Assembly: GCA_903873705.1 (NCBI GenBank)
Contig: CAIQPK010000072.1
Span: forward strand, 146,910 to 210,909
Length of the DNA: 64,000 bases
Origin: an uncultured Acidobacteriota bacterium
GTDB lineage: Bacteria; Acidobacteriota; Terriglobia; Terriglobales; Acidobacteriaceae
Direction: 5' to 3'
The first letter of the stretch is position 1, and each line of letters opens with the position of its first letter. A program made the translations under genes and the position numbers. Shown piece after piece: positions 53,031-62,087 of the stretch. Under the pieces are notes generated by a model. That model saw only the letters and a program-made list of their open reading frames with translations, was not told the origin of the DNA and searched no databases.

Positions 53031-54020
53031 CTATTTGAGGGTGGCGATGAGGATGGAAGCTATGCCGAAGATGGTGCCGAAGCCGCCTTCCTTGATGACG
53101 GATTTGAGTGTGCTGGATGGCAGGAAGACGATGTCGTCGGCCTGGAGCACGGGGTCTGGCGCTTTGCCGTAAAGGACCTTTTTGATGTCGACTTTGACGA
53201 GGGTGCGTTCGTTTCCGACGGTGCGGATGATGCGGAGATCGGAGAAGTCGCCTTCCCAGCTTGGACCGCCGGAGAGCGAGGCGACCTGGAGCAGGGTTAG
53301 CGGGGAGTTTTGCACGAGGGGCACGGTGCCGGAGGACTTGAAGGCGCCGATGACGTAGACGACGCCGACCCGGGAGACGATGATCGTATCGCCTCCAAAG
53401 ACGGGGATATTGGCGGAGGCGCTATGGACGGGATCGGTTCCGAGATCGACACTGATGGGCTGGGCGAGTCCAGGGCGATCGATGGTGACGATGTGGCTGG
53501 CCTGTGCCGGGAGGCCGCCGCCGACGACGAGAACGTCGAACAAGCGGCGCTCACCGACGATGGGAACGATGGCGTGAACCTCACCGACGATGGTGACGAC
53601 GGCGCGGGGGCCTTCGACGAGCGTGACGCTGACTTGCGGATCGCGGAACATGCCGGCGTCGGAGAGCTTCCTGGCGATAAAGGTCTCTGCTTCGGCAATG
53701 GTGAGGTCTTTGAGAGCGACTTCTCCGATGAGTGGAAGGACAGTCTTGCCATTGATATCGATGCGGACGGTCGGAGCGTACTCCCCGGGGCCAAAGACTT
53801 TGATGGCAATGAGGTCTCCACTGCCGAGGCGGACGTCGCGACTGGCGGGGAAAAGGATGGCGGGGTCGGTGGTGAGGGTGGTGGGGCGGTTGATGCCGGA
53901 GGTAGGCGGAAGTGCGGGGCCGTTGAACTGAGCTGAAGCGATTGCGGTGGCGAACGGCGCGAGCAGGGCCGCTGCGGTGAGAGCCAGTAAGGTGCGGAGG
54001 TTGAGGTTCGGGAATCGCAT
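53031..54020 (-). CDS. wza: Polysaccharide export outer-membrane protein (Wza family)
   Basis: 329 aa. Signal peptide LRTLLALTAAALLAPFATAIASAQ (no lipobox Cys, unlike E. coli Wza). Poly_export domain DVRLGSGDLIAIKVFGPGEYAPTVRIDINGKTVLPLIGEVALKDLTIAEAETFIARKL, then SLBB repeats (VTIVGEVHAIVPIVGERRLFDVLVVGGGLP; VVYVIGAFKSSGTVPLVQNSPLTLLQVASLSGG). The C-terminal GGFGTIFGIASILIATLK is a hydrophobic segment that could form the membrane helix. Forms the exit channel. Start overlaps the wzc stop (TAATG). Confidence 0.9.
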   Translation of the reverse strand: MRFPNLNLRTLLALTAAALLAPFATAIASAQFNGPALPPTSGINRPTTLTTDPAILFPASRDVRLGSGDLIAIKVFGPGEYAPTVRIDINGKTVLPLIGEVALKDLTIAEAETFIARKLSDAGMFRDPQVSVTLVEGPRAVVTIVGEVHAIVPIVGERRLFDVLVVGGGLPAQASHIVTIDRPGLAQPISVDLGTDPVHSASANIPVFGGDTIIVSRVGVVYVIGAFKSSGTVPLVQNSPLTLLQVASLSGGPSWEGDFSDLRIIRTVGNERTLVKVDIKKVLYGKAPDPVLQADDIVFLPSSTLKSVIKEGGFGTIFGIASILIATLK

Positions 54021-56290
54021 TAGCTGTCTCCTTCCTCGGAGCCGGATTTTTTGGACTTCTTCGCGTTCCAGCTTTCGGCGTCGACGCCCGAGTAGGAGTA
54101 CTGGGAGTAGCCGTAGTAGCCGTAGTAGCCGTAGTAGCCGTAGTATTCGGGGGAGTTGAGGTCGACCGCGTTGAGGGTGATGCCGACGAGGGGGGCACCG
54201 GCGCGGAGGAGGAGATCGCGGGCGCGGCGGACAACGTGCTTGGAAGACTTGCCGTGGCGGACGATGAGTACAACGGCGTCGGCATCGCGGGCGAGGACGA
54301 CACCATCGGTGACCGAGAGCAGCGGTGGCGAGTCGATGACGATGTGGGTGTAGGTGCCCTTGAGGCTCTCTATGAGATCGGTCATGGTCTGCGAGCCGAG
54401 CATTTCGGTGGGGAAGGGCGGGACCGGGCCGGCGGGCAGAATGTCGAGGTTGGGGACCTCGGGCAGCTTCTGGATGGCTTCGTCGAGGGTGGCGGTGCCG
54501 GTGAGGACGGTGGTGAGGCCGACTCGACCGTTGAGGTTGAAGCGATGATGAACGGTGGGGCGACGCAGGTCGGCGTCGATGAGCAGGACGCGGACGTCGC
54601 GCTGGGCGAGTACGCAGGCGAGGTTGGTGGAGATGGTCGTCTTGCCCTCGGACGGCGTGGCGCTGGTGAGCAGAATGGTGACGGGTGGATGGCCTGCGGT
54701 GGAGAGCAGCAGCGAGGTGCGCATGGCACGGAAGGCTTCCGCGAACTGGGACTTGGGATTGGCGAGCACGCTGATGTTGCGTTGCAGCGGTGTAAGGGCA
54801 GCGGTTTCTGCGCCGCCCTTGCGAGCGCGGGGAATGAGGGCGAGCGAGGCGAGGCCGGTGACGCTTTCGATTTCGGCGATGTTGCGGAGGCCGGTGTCGA
54901 GGCTTTCGAGTACGAAGGCGAGGATCACGCCGAAGACCAGGCCGATGGAGCCGTAAAGGGTGAGCATCGACGAGCGCGAGGTGAGGGTGGGATAGGCGGG
55001 CGGCTTGGCCTCATCGACGATGTCGATTTCCTGCGATTCGAGCCCAGCCTGGACGCTGGCGGTGCGGATGCGCTGGAGGAGGCCCTCGTACAGGGTGCGA
55101 TTGGATTCGAAGTCGCGTTCCTTGAGGGTGTACTGGACGAGGTCGTCGCGTAGCTTGTAGGCGTCTGCCTTTTCGCCTTCGAGTGCGGCTGAGGTCTGGT
55201 CTTCATTGGCGCGGGCGGCGATGTAGGCCTGCTTGGCCTGGTCTACGAGGCGGGTCTGCTCCTTGTCGATGGCGCCCTGCAGCTCGTCGATCTGGGCTCG
55301 CGCGGCTTTGGATTGAGGGTTGTTTGGCCCGAGGAAGGCCGACGACTGGGCATAGGCCGCCTTGGCGGAAGCGACCTGGCTGCGCAGTGCACCGAGACCG
55401 CCGGTGGCGCCGCCGCCGGGCGCGGCGTCGATCATGCTTTCTATGGAGTCCGGAGCGGTGGTGCTGAGGACGCGGTAGCGTGACTCTGCGAGGATGCGGG
55501 CGACCTTGGCCGCAGCGGAGGCGCGGGTGAGGTCGTCGAGGGAAAGGGTGATCTGATTGTGGCCTGCGTCGAAGCCGAGGACGCCGAGTCGGCGCTGGAG
55601 GTCGAGTACCTGCTCCTGCGAGGTTTCGACTTCCTGCTTGAGGCCGGTGAGCTGTTTGGAGAGCCAGTCGGAGATGCGCTGGGTGGCTTCGAAGCGGGAG
55701 TCGAGGGTGTGCTCAATGTAGGCGTGTATGACGGTGTTGACGATCTGCGCCGAGAGCCTGGAGTTGAGGCTGCCGTAGCTGATGCGGATGATATCTGTCT
55801 TGGGGACAGCCGCCACCTGGAGCCTGCCGCCGAGGCGGCTGAGGACGTCCTGGCGTATGGCAGGGTCGTCAAGATTGTGGTGGGTGCGTAGCGGCACCTT
55901 GAGGCCATAGAACTCGGCGTTGTTGGCGAGGTCGAGCTCCCTGGCGACGCTGGTGAGCAGGGTGTCGCTTTGAATGATGGCTACTTCTGTGGGGATGCGA
56001 CCGGAGGAGTCGCTGCCGAGGGGGCTGGAGCCGCCGACGCGGTACTGGTTAGATGAGCCGCTACGAATTTCGATGAGGCCGTAGGCATCGTAGATGCGGG
56101 GTTGGGTTGAGGCCTTGTAGAAGGCGTAGGCAATTCCCAGTATGACGGCGATGATGATGATGACTTTGCGCTTACGAACGACGAGCAGGATTTCGGAAAG
56201 CGTTGCGTCCGTGGCGGCGTTGCCGGTTCCATCTTTGGCCGGTTCGGGTGCTCCGGTGCCCAAGGGGTTCGTCATTCTCTGGGGATTCAT
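54020..56290 (-). CDS. wzc: Wzc-like chain-length regulator with tyrosine autokinase (BY-kinase)
   Basis: 756 aa inner-membrane protein controlling polymer length. Wzz domain with two helices: VRKRKVIIIIAVILGIAYAF near 40-60 and LYGSIGLVFGVILAFVLES near 450. A coiled-coil periplasmic part lies between them. The cytosolic BY-kinase has Walker A TSATPSEGKTT, A' VLLIDADLRRP and B HIVIDSPPLL. The C-terminal Tyr cluster EYYGYYGYYGYYGYSQYSYSG is the autophosphorylation tail, built from a 9-bp DNA repeat (54108-54146). It is probably the substrate of the CpsB-type phosphatase at 46641. The ATG at 56290 is the most upstream; a second ATG at 56275 is possible. Confidence 0.93.
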   Translation of the reverse strand: MNPQRMTNPLGTGAPEPAKDGTGNAATDATLSEILLVVRKRKVIIIIAVILGIAYAFYKASTQPRIYDAYGLIEIRSGSSNQYRVGGSSPLGSDSSGRIPTEVAIIQSDTLLTSVARELDLANNAEFYGLKVPLRTHHNLDDPAIRQDVLSRLGGRLQVAAVPKTDIIRISYGSLNSRLSAQIVNTVIHAYIEHTLDSRFEATQRISDWLSKQLTGLKQEVETSQEQVLDLQRRLGVLGFDAGHNQITLSLDDLTRASAAAKVARILAESRYRVLSTTAPDSIESMIDAAPGGGATGGLGALRSQVASAKAAYAQSSAFLGPNNPQSKAARAQIDELQGAIDKEQTRLVDQAKQAYIAARANEDQTSAALEGEKADAYKLRDDLVQYTLKERDFESNRTLYEGLLQRIRTASVQAGLESQEIDIVDEAKPPAYPTLTSRSSMLTLYGSIGLVFGVILAFVLESLDTGLRNIAEIESVTGLASLALIPRARKGGAETAALTPLQRNISVLANPKSQFAEAFRAMRTSLLLSTAGHPPVTILLTSATPSEGKTTISTNLACVLAQRDVRVLLIDADLRRPTVHHRFNLNGRVGLTTVLTGTATLDEAIQKLPEVPNLDILPAGPVPPFPTEMLGSQTMTDLIESLKGTYTHIVIDSPPLLSVTDGVVLARDADAVVLIVRHGKSSKHVVRRARDLLLRAGAPLVGITLNAVDLNSPEYYGYYGYYGYYGYSQYSYSGVDAESWNAKKSKKSGSEEGDS
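54108..54146. repeat. 9-bp tandem repeat inside wzc
   Basis: CCGTAGTAG repeated about four times, encoding YGY repeats of the kinase tail. Repeat number can change by slippage without loss of frame. Confidence 0.85.
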
Positions 56291-56426
56291 CTCTATATAG
56301 TTTACGCGAAGACGGTGGAGGAGGCCATGAAAGTAGGTGCACGGCTTCGCGACAGTTCGCGATGATGGAGGAAGCCTCTACAATAAGGGAAAACGTGTTC
56401 AATCTCAGTTTGGATGTGCGGGGCGG

Positions 56427-57830
56427 ATGAGTAAGAAGATTCAGATTGCCGTAGTCGGCTCGGGGTATGTTGGCCTGGTGGCCGCGGTTTGTTTCGCGGA
56501 GATGGGCCACGACGTTATCTGCGTGGATAACGACGAGGTCAAGGTGAAGGCGCTGCAGGGTGGCGATACGCTGATCCACGAAGACCATCTGCCGGAGTTG
56601 CTGAACCGCTACCGCAACGAGCGGGTGCGGTTTATGACTGACCTGGCGGAAGCGACCCGGGAGAGTGAGGCGATCTTTATTGCTGTGGGCACGCCGCAGA
56701 GCGAGAGCGGCGATGCGGACCTTTCGCACGTTGAGGCGGTGGCAAGCGAGATTGCGCGGTCGATCAACGGCTACAAGGTGATCGTGGAGAAGAGCACGGT
56801 TCCGGTGTACACGAATGAGTGGATCCGGCGGGTGATCGAACGCAATGGGGTAGGGCGGGAGATGTTCGACGTGGTGTCGAACCCGGAGTTTCTGCGCGAG
56901 GGAACGGCGGTTTCGGACTTTCTGCATCCGGACCGGATCGTGGTGGGCGCGGACAGCGAGCGCGCGGCCGCGGTGTTGAGCGCGATTTATGCGCCGCTGA
57001 CGACGGGCGAGTATTACAACGTGGAAAACATTATTCCGGGGCCGTTTACTTCGACTGAGCCGCCGCCGCTGCTGCTGACTTCGACGAAGAGTGCAGAGAT
57101 CATCAAGCACGCGTCGAATGCGTTCCTGGCGCTGAAGATTTCGTTCATTAACGCGGTCTCTAATTTGTGCGAAGCGGCCGATGCGAACGTGGAGCAGGTG
57201 GCTCGGGGCATGGGACTGGACAGCCGGATCGGGCCGAAGTTTCTGCGGCCGGGAATTGGTTATGGCGGATCGTGCTTCCCGAAGGACGTGGCTGCGTTCC
57301 GCTCCGTGGCTGAGCAGATGGGCGTGGACTTCAGCCTGCTGAGCGAAGTGGAGAAGATCAACGGAGCGCAGAAGAAGCGCTTCATGAGCAAGGTTCAGTC
57401 GGCGCTGTGGACGTTGCGCGGCAAGAAGCTGGCGGTGTTGGGGTTGGCGTTCAAGGGCGAGACCGACGATATTCGCGAGTCTCCTGCGATTGACCTGGTG
57501 GAGATGCTGCTGGCCGAGGGATGCGCGATTACCGCATATGACCCGGCGGCGATGGAGCGAGCCAAGGCGGAGCTTCCGGTGAGCGCGCAGATGGGCTATG
57601 CGAGCGATGCTTATGCGGCCGCTGCTGATGCGGACGCTTTGCTGATTTTGACGGATTGGCGGGAGTTTGCGGAGCTCGACTTAGTGCGATTGAACGCGAC
57701 GTTGCGTTATCCGATTGTGATCGACGGGCGTAATCTTTACGATCCGCACATGATGAGCGAGCATGGATTTACGTACATGAGCGTGGGGCGGCCGGCAGCA
57801 AAGCCGGTGCGCGAGGCAGTGGGCGCTTGA
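56427..57830 (+). CDS. ugd: UDP-glucose 6-dehydrogenase
   Basis: 467 aa NAD-dependent enzyme oxidising UDP-glucose to UDP-glucuronate. N-domain [33 protein letters not shown] (Rossmann GxGxxG), [37 protein letters not shown]. The catalytic Cys sits in [10 protein letters not shown], and the UDP-binding domain has [18 protein letters not shown]. The ATG at 56427 (preceded by GGGG) starts at the usual place; the 30 upstream codons are not conserved-like. Followed 58 bp later by the UDP-xylose synthase, which uses its product. Confidence 0.95.
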   Translation: MSKKIQIAVVGSGYVGLVAAVCFAEMGHDVICVDNDEVKVKALQGGDTLIHEDHLPELLNRYRNERVRFMTDLAEATRESEAIFIAVGTPQSESGDADLSHVEAVASEIARSINGYKVIVEKSTVPVYTNEWIRRVIERNGVGREMFDVVSNPEFLREGTAVSDFLHPDRIVVGADSERAAAVLSAIYAPLTTGEYYNVENIIPGPFTSTEPPPLLLTSTKSAEIIKHASNAFLALKISFINAVSNLCEAADANVEQVARGMGLDSRIGPKFLRPGIGYGGSCFPKDVAAFRSVAEQMGVDFSLLSEVEKINGAQKKRFMSKVQSALWTLRGKKLAVLGLAFKGETDDIRESPAIDLVEMLLAEGCAITAYDPAAMERAKAELPVSAQMGYASDAYAAAADADALLILTDWREFAELDLVRLNATLRYPIVIDGRNLYDPHMMSEHGFTYMSVGRPAAKPVREAVGA

Positions 57831-57888
57831 ATTTCATATAAGCTATTGGTTTAGCACAGGTTATTGGGACCCTTGGAGGCAGTGGCAG

Positions 57889-58845
57889 ATGGCGGCCGGA
57901 ACGATTCTCGTAACAGGAGCGGCGGGTTTTCTGGGGTCGCACCTCTGCGATGTGCTGCTCGCCGAGGGCAATCACGTTATTGGGGTGGATAACTTCGCGA
58001 CGGGGAATGCTGACAACCTGGCGCACCTGAAAAATGAGGCGCGCTTCCGTTTTGAGGAACGCGATATCTGCCAGCCTTTTGACTGCGGCAGGGTGGATGG
58101 CGTGTTCAATTTTGCGTCGCCGGCGAGCCCGATTGACTACATGCGGCTGGGTGTGGAAACGCTGCTGGTGGGGTCGACCGGCACGGTGAATACGCTGGAG
58201 ATTGCGAAGAAGTATGGCGCGGCGTATCTGCATGCGTCGACGTCAGAGTGCTACGGCGATCCGATGGTGCATCCGCAGGTGGAGAGCTACTGGGGCAATG
58301 TGAATCCGGTTGGGCCGCGGTCGGTTTACGACGAGGCCAAGCGGTTTTCAGAAGCGATGGTGACGGCGTACAACCGCTATTACAACGTGAATACGCACCT
58401 GGTTCGGATATTCAACACTTATGGGCCGCGGCTGCAGGCGAATGATGGGCGCGTGATCTCGAACCTGATGATGCAGGGGCTGCGCGGCGAAGCGTTGACG
58501 ATTTACGGCGATGGGATGCAGACGCGGAGTTTTTGCTATGTGTCGGACTTGATTGACGGGATTGTGCGGCTTTCCAAGAGCGATGAGCATGCACCGGTGA
58601 ACGTTGGAAATCCGACGGAGTTCACGATTCTGGATTGCGCGAAGGAAGTGCAGCGGTTGCTGGGCGTGAGTGGGGAGATCGCCTTCAAGCCATTGCCGCA
58701 GGACGACCCGATGCGCAGGCGGCCGGATATTACGCGGGCGAAGGCGCTGCTGGGGTGGGAGCCGAAGGTTCTGTTACGTGAGGGGCTGGCGCTGTCGGTG
58801 GGCTACTTCAAGCAGTGCCTGGATAAGGAAGCAGCGCCGGTTTAG
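57889..58845 (+). CDS. uxs: UDP-glucuronate decarboxylase (UDP-xylose synthase)
   Basis: 318 aa extended SDR that converts UDP-glucuronate to UDP-xylose with [47 protein letters not shown], catalytic [11 protein letters not shown] and [14 protein letters not shown] (YxxxK), and the Uxs hallmark [20 protein letters not shown]. The ATG at 57889 has GGAGG upstream. With Ugd it supplies UDP-xylose to the exopolysaccharide glycosyltransferases. Confidence 0.94.
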   Translation: MAAGTILVTGAAGFLGSHLCDVLLAEGNHVIGVDNFATGNADNLAHLKNEARFRFEERDICQPFDCGRVDGVFNFASPASPIDYMRLGVETLLVGSTGTVNTLEIAKKYGAAYLHASTSECYGDPMVHPQVESYWGNVNPVGPRSVYDEAKRFSEAMVTAYNRYYNVNTHLVRIFNTYGPRLQANDGRVISNLMMQGLRGEALTIYGDGMQTRSFCYVSDLIDGIVRLSKSDEHAPVNVGNPTEFTILDCAKEVQRLLGVSGEIAFKPLPQDDPMRRRPDITRAKALLGWEPKVLLREGLALSVGYFKQCLDKEAAPV

Positions 58846-58937
58846 GGCGATGCTGTGATGGCTTGGGGCTGTGGCCGGTTGAGCGAAAGCAGGCTCCCTG
58901 CGGGAGTGACAGCAAGAAAAGCAAAGGCAAAAGCAAA

Positions 58938-58970
58938 AGCAGATTCCTCCGCTTCGCTGCGGAATGACAA
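58938..58970. repeat. Family-2 repeat
   Basis: AGATTCCTCCGCTTCGCTGC followed by GGAATGACAA. ATTCC and GGAAT pair. It is preceded by a GCAAAA-type run. Confidence 0.7.
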
Positions 58971-58979
58971 CCTGTTTTT

Positions 58980-59026
58980 GGGCTGGCTAAGCGGGCTGGC
59001 TAAGCGGGCTGGCTTAGCGGGCTGGT
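58980..59026. repeat. 13-bp tandem repeat at the wzi 3' end
   Basis: GGGCTGGCTAAGC three times (third with TT for TA) plus a partial unit. The last unit includes the wzi stop codon. Confidence 0.8.
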
Positions 59027-61149
59027 GTGGGTTGGGTGTGGAGTTTGGGGCGCCAGGTGAACTGGGCGGCGATGACGGCGTCAGACTGCTGGCCGGACTT
59101 GTAGATAGGGGCCTTCCAGCTTTCGTACTGGAACCAGGCGTCCATGCTGATGTTGTGGGGGAGGTTCTTGAGGACTTCGACCTTGAGCTGGTTCTGCGTG
59201 GTTCCGCCGGGGATGAAGTCCTTGGGCGTCTTCTTGTTCAGGTATTCGACCTGGATCGATTCATCTGCGGAGAGATGGTAGGTGAGCCAGGCCTGGCCTC
59301 CCTTGGCCTCGCGGCCGATCCAGTCGCCCATGATGAAGCCCTTGTTGGTGTAGCCCTGCTGCTGGACGGCCTCGTAGTAATTGAACTGCCCGTTGATGCT
59401 GCGCAGTGTGGAGGTATCGGTGCTGGCTGCTTCTACGCGGAGGTCGAGCTTGGGAATGTGGGGGAATTGCGCCAGGTAGAGGCCGGGACGGTACGCGGCG
59501 CGGCGGGGTGCGCTGGGTGGTGTGACGTCGTCGTGGGCAATGGAGTCGACGTACAGGGTGAGGTAGTGGCGAACGAAGGGCAGGCGGTAGGAAAAGTTGA
59601 AGGCGGAGAAGCGCGCGCCGGGGTCGTTTATGGAGAACTTCTCGCTTCCGGTGGTGTCGTTTATGTCGAAGAAGCTTTTGAGGAAAGTGTGCAGGTTGAT
59701 GGGCTGGTTGCAGGCCACGAAGGTGCCATTGGCCAGCTGGCAGGGGTGTCCGTGGCCACCCCAGATGACGGTGCGCTGGAAGCCGAACTGGAAGTTGCCG
59801 GTGGGGGCGAAGGAGAACATTTCGGAGTGGGCCCAGGGGGCATTGGGCACGGTGTGGCCCTTGAGGGAGCCGACGAAGAAGTCATAGCGCATGGGGCCGA
59901 TGAAGCGCGAGAGCAGCGGAATGTGTAAGGGGTCGACGCGATTGATGCGGAAGGTGTACATGTCTTCAGCGTTATTGGTCCAGGCGAGGGAACCGCCGTA
60001 GCCAGGTCCGAGCCAGGCGTCGGATTTTCCACCCGAGATTTCGTGGCCGAGGATATGGAAAGAGAGCGTAGCTTCCTGGAGGCGGAAGAGGTCTTTGGCG
60101 GCTACCGATTTGCCGTATGGCTGGATGGCCTGGAGGTCGTCGGGCGCGTTGAAGGAGCAATGGAAGTCGATGCAGGACAGCTGCGAGGCGAGGGCCAGGG
60201 AGTATCCGGGCTCCGCTGGGGCGTGCTGGAACTCACCACGGACGTAGAGGGAGAAGCGGCCCATCTCGTTGACGCTGGAGAAACCGGTGATGTTGTTGAA
60301 GCCGGTGGCGTTGGGGCGGCCGTAGTCATTGTTGATGGTTTGGCCGAGGTGGTAGCTGTCGCGCAGACTGGTGCCGCTGACGCCGAGCAGGCGCGTGTAT
60401 ACGGACTCGGTGCCGAAGACACGGCCGCGTGCGAAGCCCTTGCCGGGGGTTTCTGCGGAGAGCTGTTCGAGGAGGTTGGCTACGATTTCCTGGGCCTGCT
60501 GGTTGTCGGCGTAGGTAACGTCGTCGCGGGTTTCTTCGAGAGCGTGGAGCAGAGTGCGGCGGGTCCAGGGGCGCATGTTGATGAAGGCGGTGTCGAGGTA
60601 GCCAAGCGAGTAGAGGCGCAGCGCCATGGGATAGATGGGGCTGTCGACCGGGATGTACGTGCTGCCGAGGTGGTCGGGGCGGTCGTCTTCGGCTTCCGGG
60701 AGGGCATACTGAGGTCGCGACGGCAAGGAAGCGACCGTGGCTGGCGGCGCCATGGTGACCGGGATGGCCTGGGCAGGTGGCGCAGAAGGAGCGGACGCGG
60801 TGGGAGCGATGATGGGGGTTTCCAGCGGATCGCGGTAGGGCGTTGATGGCCCGGACGGCGTTGGCGGAGCGATGGGCTGGGTGAGGGGATCGGGTGTTGC
60901 GGGTGGGGTGGCTGGGATCGATGGCGGAGCGATCGGCTGCCGGAGGGGGTCGATGGTGGCGGGCTGCTGCGGGGCCGGCTGAGGCTTCTGCGACGAAGTG
61001 GGGGCCGGGATCGAGGGGAAAGTGCTGGCGGGAACCTGGGTCGGCGCGGGCATTGACGTTTGTGCAGCCGCTGTGGCGAAGCTGAAAGCAAGCGCGACAG
61101 TGACGCAGGCAGGGAGCAGAAGACGCCGATGCATCGGGGTGCTGACCAT
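59014..61149 (-). CDS. Capsule assembly Wzi-family outer-membrane protein
   Basis: 711 aa. Signal peptide HRRLLLPACVTVALAFSFATAAAQ, then a Pro/Ala-rich region of about 130 residues (PAPTQVPASTFPSIPAPTS...). The Wzi-like barrel starts about 180: STYIPVDSPIYPMALRLYSLGYLDTAFINMRPWTRRTLLHALEE. Strands such as FSLYVRGEFQHAP, HILGHEISGGKSDAWLGPGYGGSLAWTNNAEDMYTFRINRV and QFGFQRTVIWGGHG follow. Anchors or assembles surface polysaccharide. Start 61149 (or 61134, MHRRLL) is set by the signal peptide. The long Pro-rich stretch is an oddity and may span the periplasm or cell wall. Confidence 0.88.
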   Translation of the reverse strand: MVSTPMHRRLLLPACVTVALAFSFATAAAQTSMPAPTQVPASTFPSIPAPTSSQKPQPAPQQPATIDPLRQPIAPPSIPATPPATPDPLTQPIAPPTPSGPSTPYRDPLETPIIAPTASAPSAPPAQAIPVTMAPPATVASLPSRPQYALPEAEDDRPDHLGSTYIPVDSPIYPMALRLYSLGYLDTAFINMRPWTRRTLLHALEETRDDVTYADNQQAQEIVANLLEQLSAETPGKGFARGRVFGTESVYTRLLGVSGTSLRDSYHLGQTINNDYGRPNATGFNNITGFSSVNEMGRFSLYVRGEFQHAPAEPGYSLALASQLSCIDFHCSFNAPDDLQAIQPYGKSVAAKDLFRLQEATLSFHILGHEISGGKSDAWLGPGYGGSLAWTNNAEDMYTFRINRVDPLHIPLLSRFIGPMRYDFFVGSLKGHTVPNAPWAHSEMFSFAPTGNFQFGFQRTVIWGGHGHPCQLANGTFVACNQPINLHTFLKSFFDINDTTGSEKFSINDPGARFSAFNFSYRLPFVRHYLTLYVDSIAHDDVTPPSAPRRAAYRPGLYLAQFPHIPKLDLRVEAASTDTSTLRSINGQFNYYEAVQQQGYTNKGFIMGDWIGREAKGGQAWLTYHLSADESIQVEYLNKKTPKDFIPGGTTQNQLKVEVLKNLPHNISMDAWFQYESWKAPIYKSGQQSDAVIAAQFTWRPKLHTQPTPAR

Positions 61150-61205
61150 AATTGTTAGTGTAACCGCCCTTGTAGAGATAGCGGTTTGGATGCAGGAATT
61201 GCGGG

Positions 61206-61937
61206 TCAGGCGGTCGGGATGTTGCGGGCCTTGAGGTAGTGGCGGAGTTTTCGGATGGGATCGTTGGCTGGGGAGCGGTCGGAGGCGGGGGGGAGGACGC
61301 ACCATATGATGGCGGCGCCATCACCCTGGCGAGCGCGGTGGGCGGACTCCTGCATGACGCGGTAGACGGCTACGGCGTCGGTGCCGTCGACGGTGAGGAC
61401 CGGAAGCTGGAGGGATTTTGCGAGCTTCGCCATGGTGGGCCAGGAGATGGCTTTGGGATTGGCGATGCGCGGGCCGCCGGTGACGTCGGCGCAGACGATC
61501 AGGAGGGGGAGCTGGGCGCGGACGGCGTAGGTGAGGGCCTCAGCCCAGCCCTGCTCGGTGCGTGCGGAGGCGGCGTTAGCGTCGGTGTAGGCGAGGGCGA
61601 GGCGGTTGATGGTGGCAAGCTTCAAGCCCTGGGCGATGCCGGCGGCGGTGGCCAGACGCTGCTGCGCGGGGAGCGGGATGGCGGCCGGTGAGGATGCAAG
61701 TTTCTTACTCTTTGCGGGCGCTGCGGTGCGTTCTGCTGCGAGCAGTGCTGCGGAAGGGGCGCCGGGTGGTGGGCTGACGAAGTCGCCAGGCTCGATGTGC
61801 ATGAGGGTGGCGGAGAGGATGGCTTCGAAGCGAGGCGCGGTGGCGGGGGCTTTGGTCATGGCGCGGGCGCGCTGCATGAGGGCGAAGAGTTCTTTGAGTT
61901 TCGCGTTGGGGAGGAGCGGGTTTTCGAACGTGGGCAT
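61206..61937 (-). CDS. Degenerate dehydrogenase E1 alpha-like protein
   Basis: 243 aa resembling the second half of thiamine-diphosphate-dependent E1 alpha subunits: helix LKELFALMQRARAM, GIAQGLKLATINRLALAYTDANAASARTEQGWAEALTYAVRAQLPLLIVCAD, LQLPVLTVDGTDAVAVYRVMQESAHRARQGDGAAIIWCV. The GDG...N thiamine-phosphate motif is not present (YTDANAASART in its place), so it should not catalyse decarboxylation. It lies 150 bp downstream of aceE on the same strand. Possible regulatory or structural partner of the complex, or a decaying paralogue. Confidence 0.65.
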   Translation of the reverse strand: MPTFENPLLPNAKLKELFALMQRARAMTKAPATAPRFEAILSATLMHIEPGDFVSPPPGAPSAALLAAERTAAPAKSKKLASSPAAIPLPAQQRLATAAGIAQGLKLATINRLALAYTDANAASARTEQGWAEALTYAVRAQLPLLIVCADVTGGPRIANPKAISWPTMAKLAKSLQLPVLTVDGTDAVAVYRVMQESAHRARQGDGAAIIWCVLPPASDRSPANDPIRKLRHYLKARNIPTA

Positions 61938-61983
61938 CGTGTATCAGAGTAAATGCGAATGGGGTGTGGGGGCTGCGCTGGCG

Positions 61984-62070
61984 AAAGCCCTGACGCAACG
62001 TTCGCGAAGTTTAAAGGCGAAGTTTCGCAAAGTAGAACGAGCTACGGCAACAGACGAGCTGTTGCCGTAG
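61984..62070. repeat. TTCGCGAA-type repeat copy B and 11-bp hairpin
   Basis: 61984-62040: CTGACGCAACGTTCGCGAAG and AAGTTTCGCAAAGTAGAACG, homologous to 14951-15020. 62042-62070: CTACGGCAACA / TGTTGCCGTAG perfect inverted repeat, probably the aceE transcript end. Confidence 0.7.
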
Positions 62071-62087
62071 TTAGAGACGGGTGAGAA

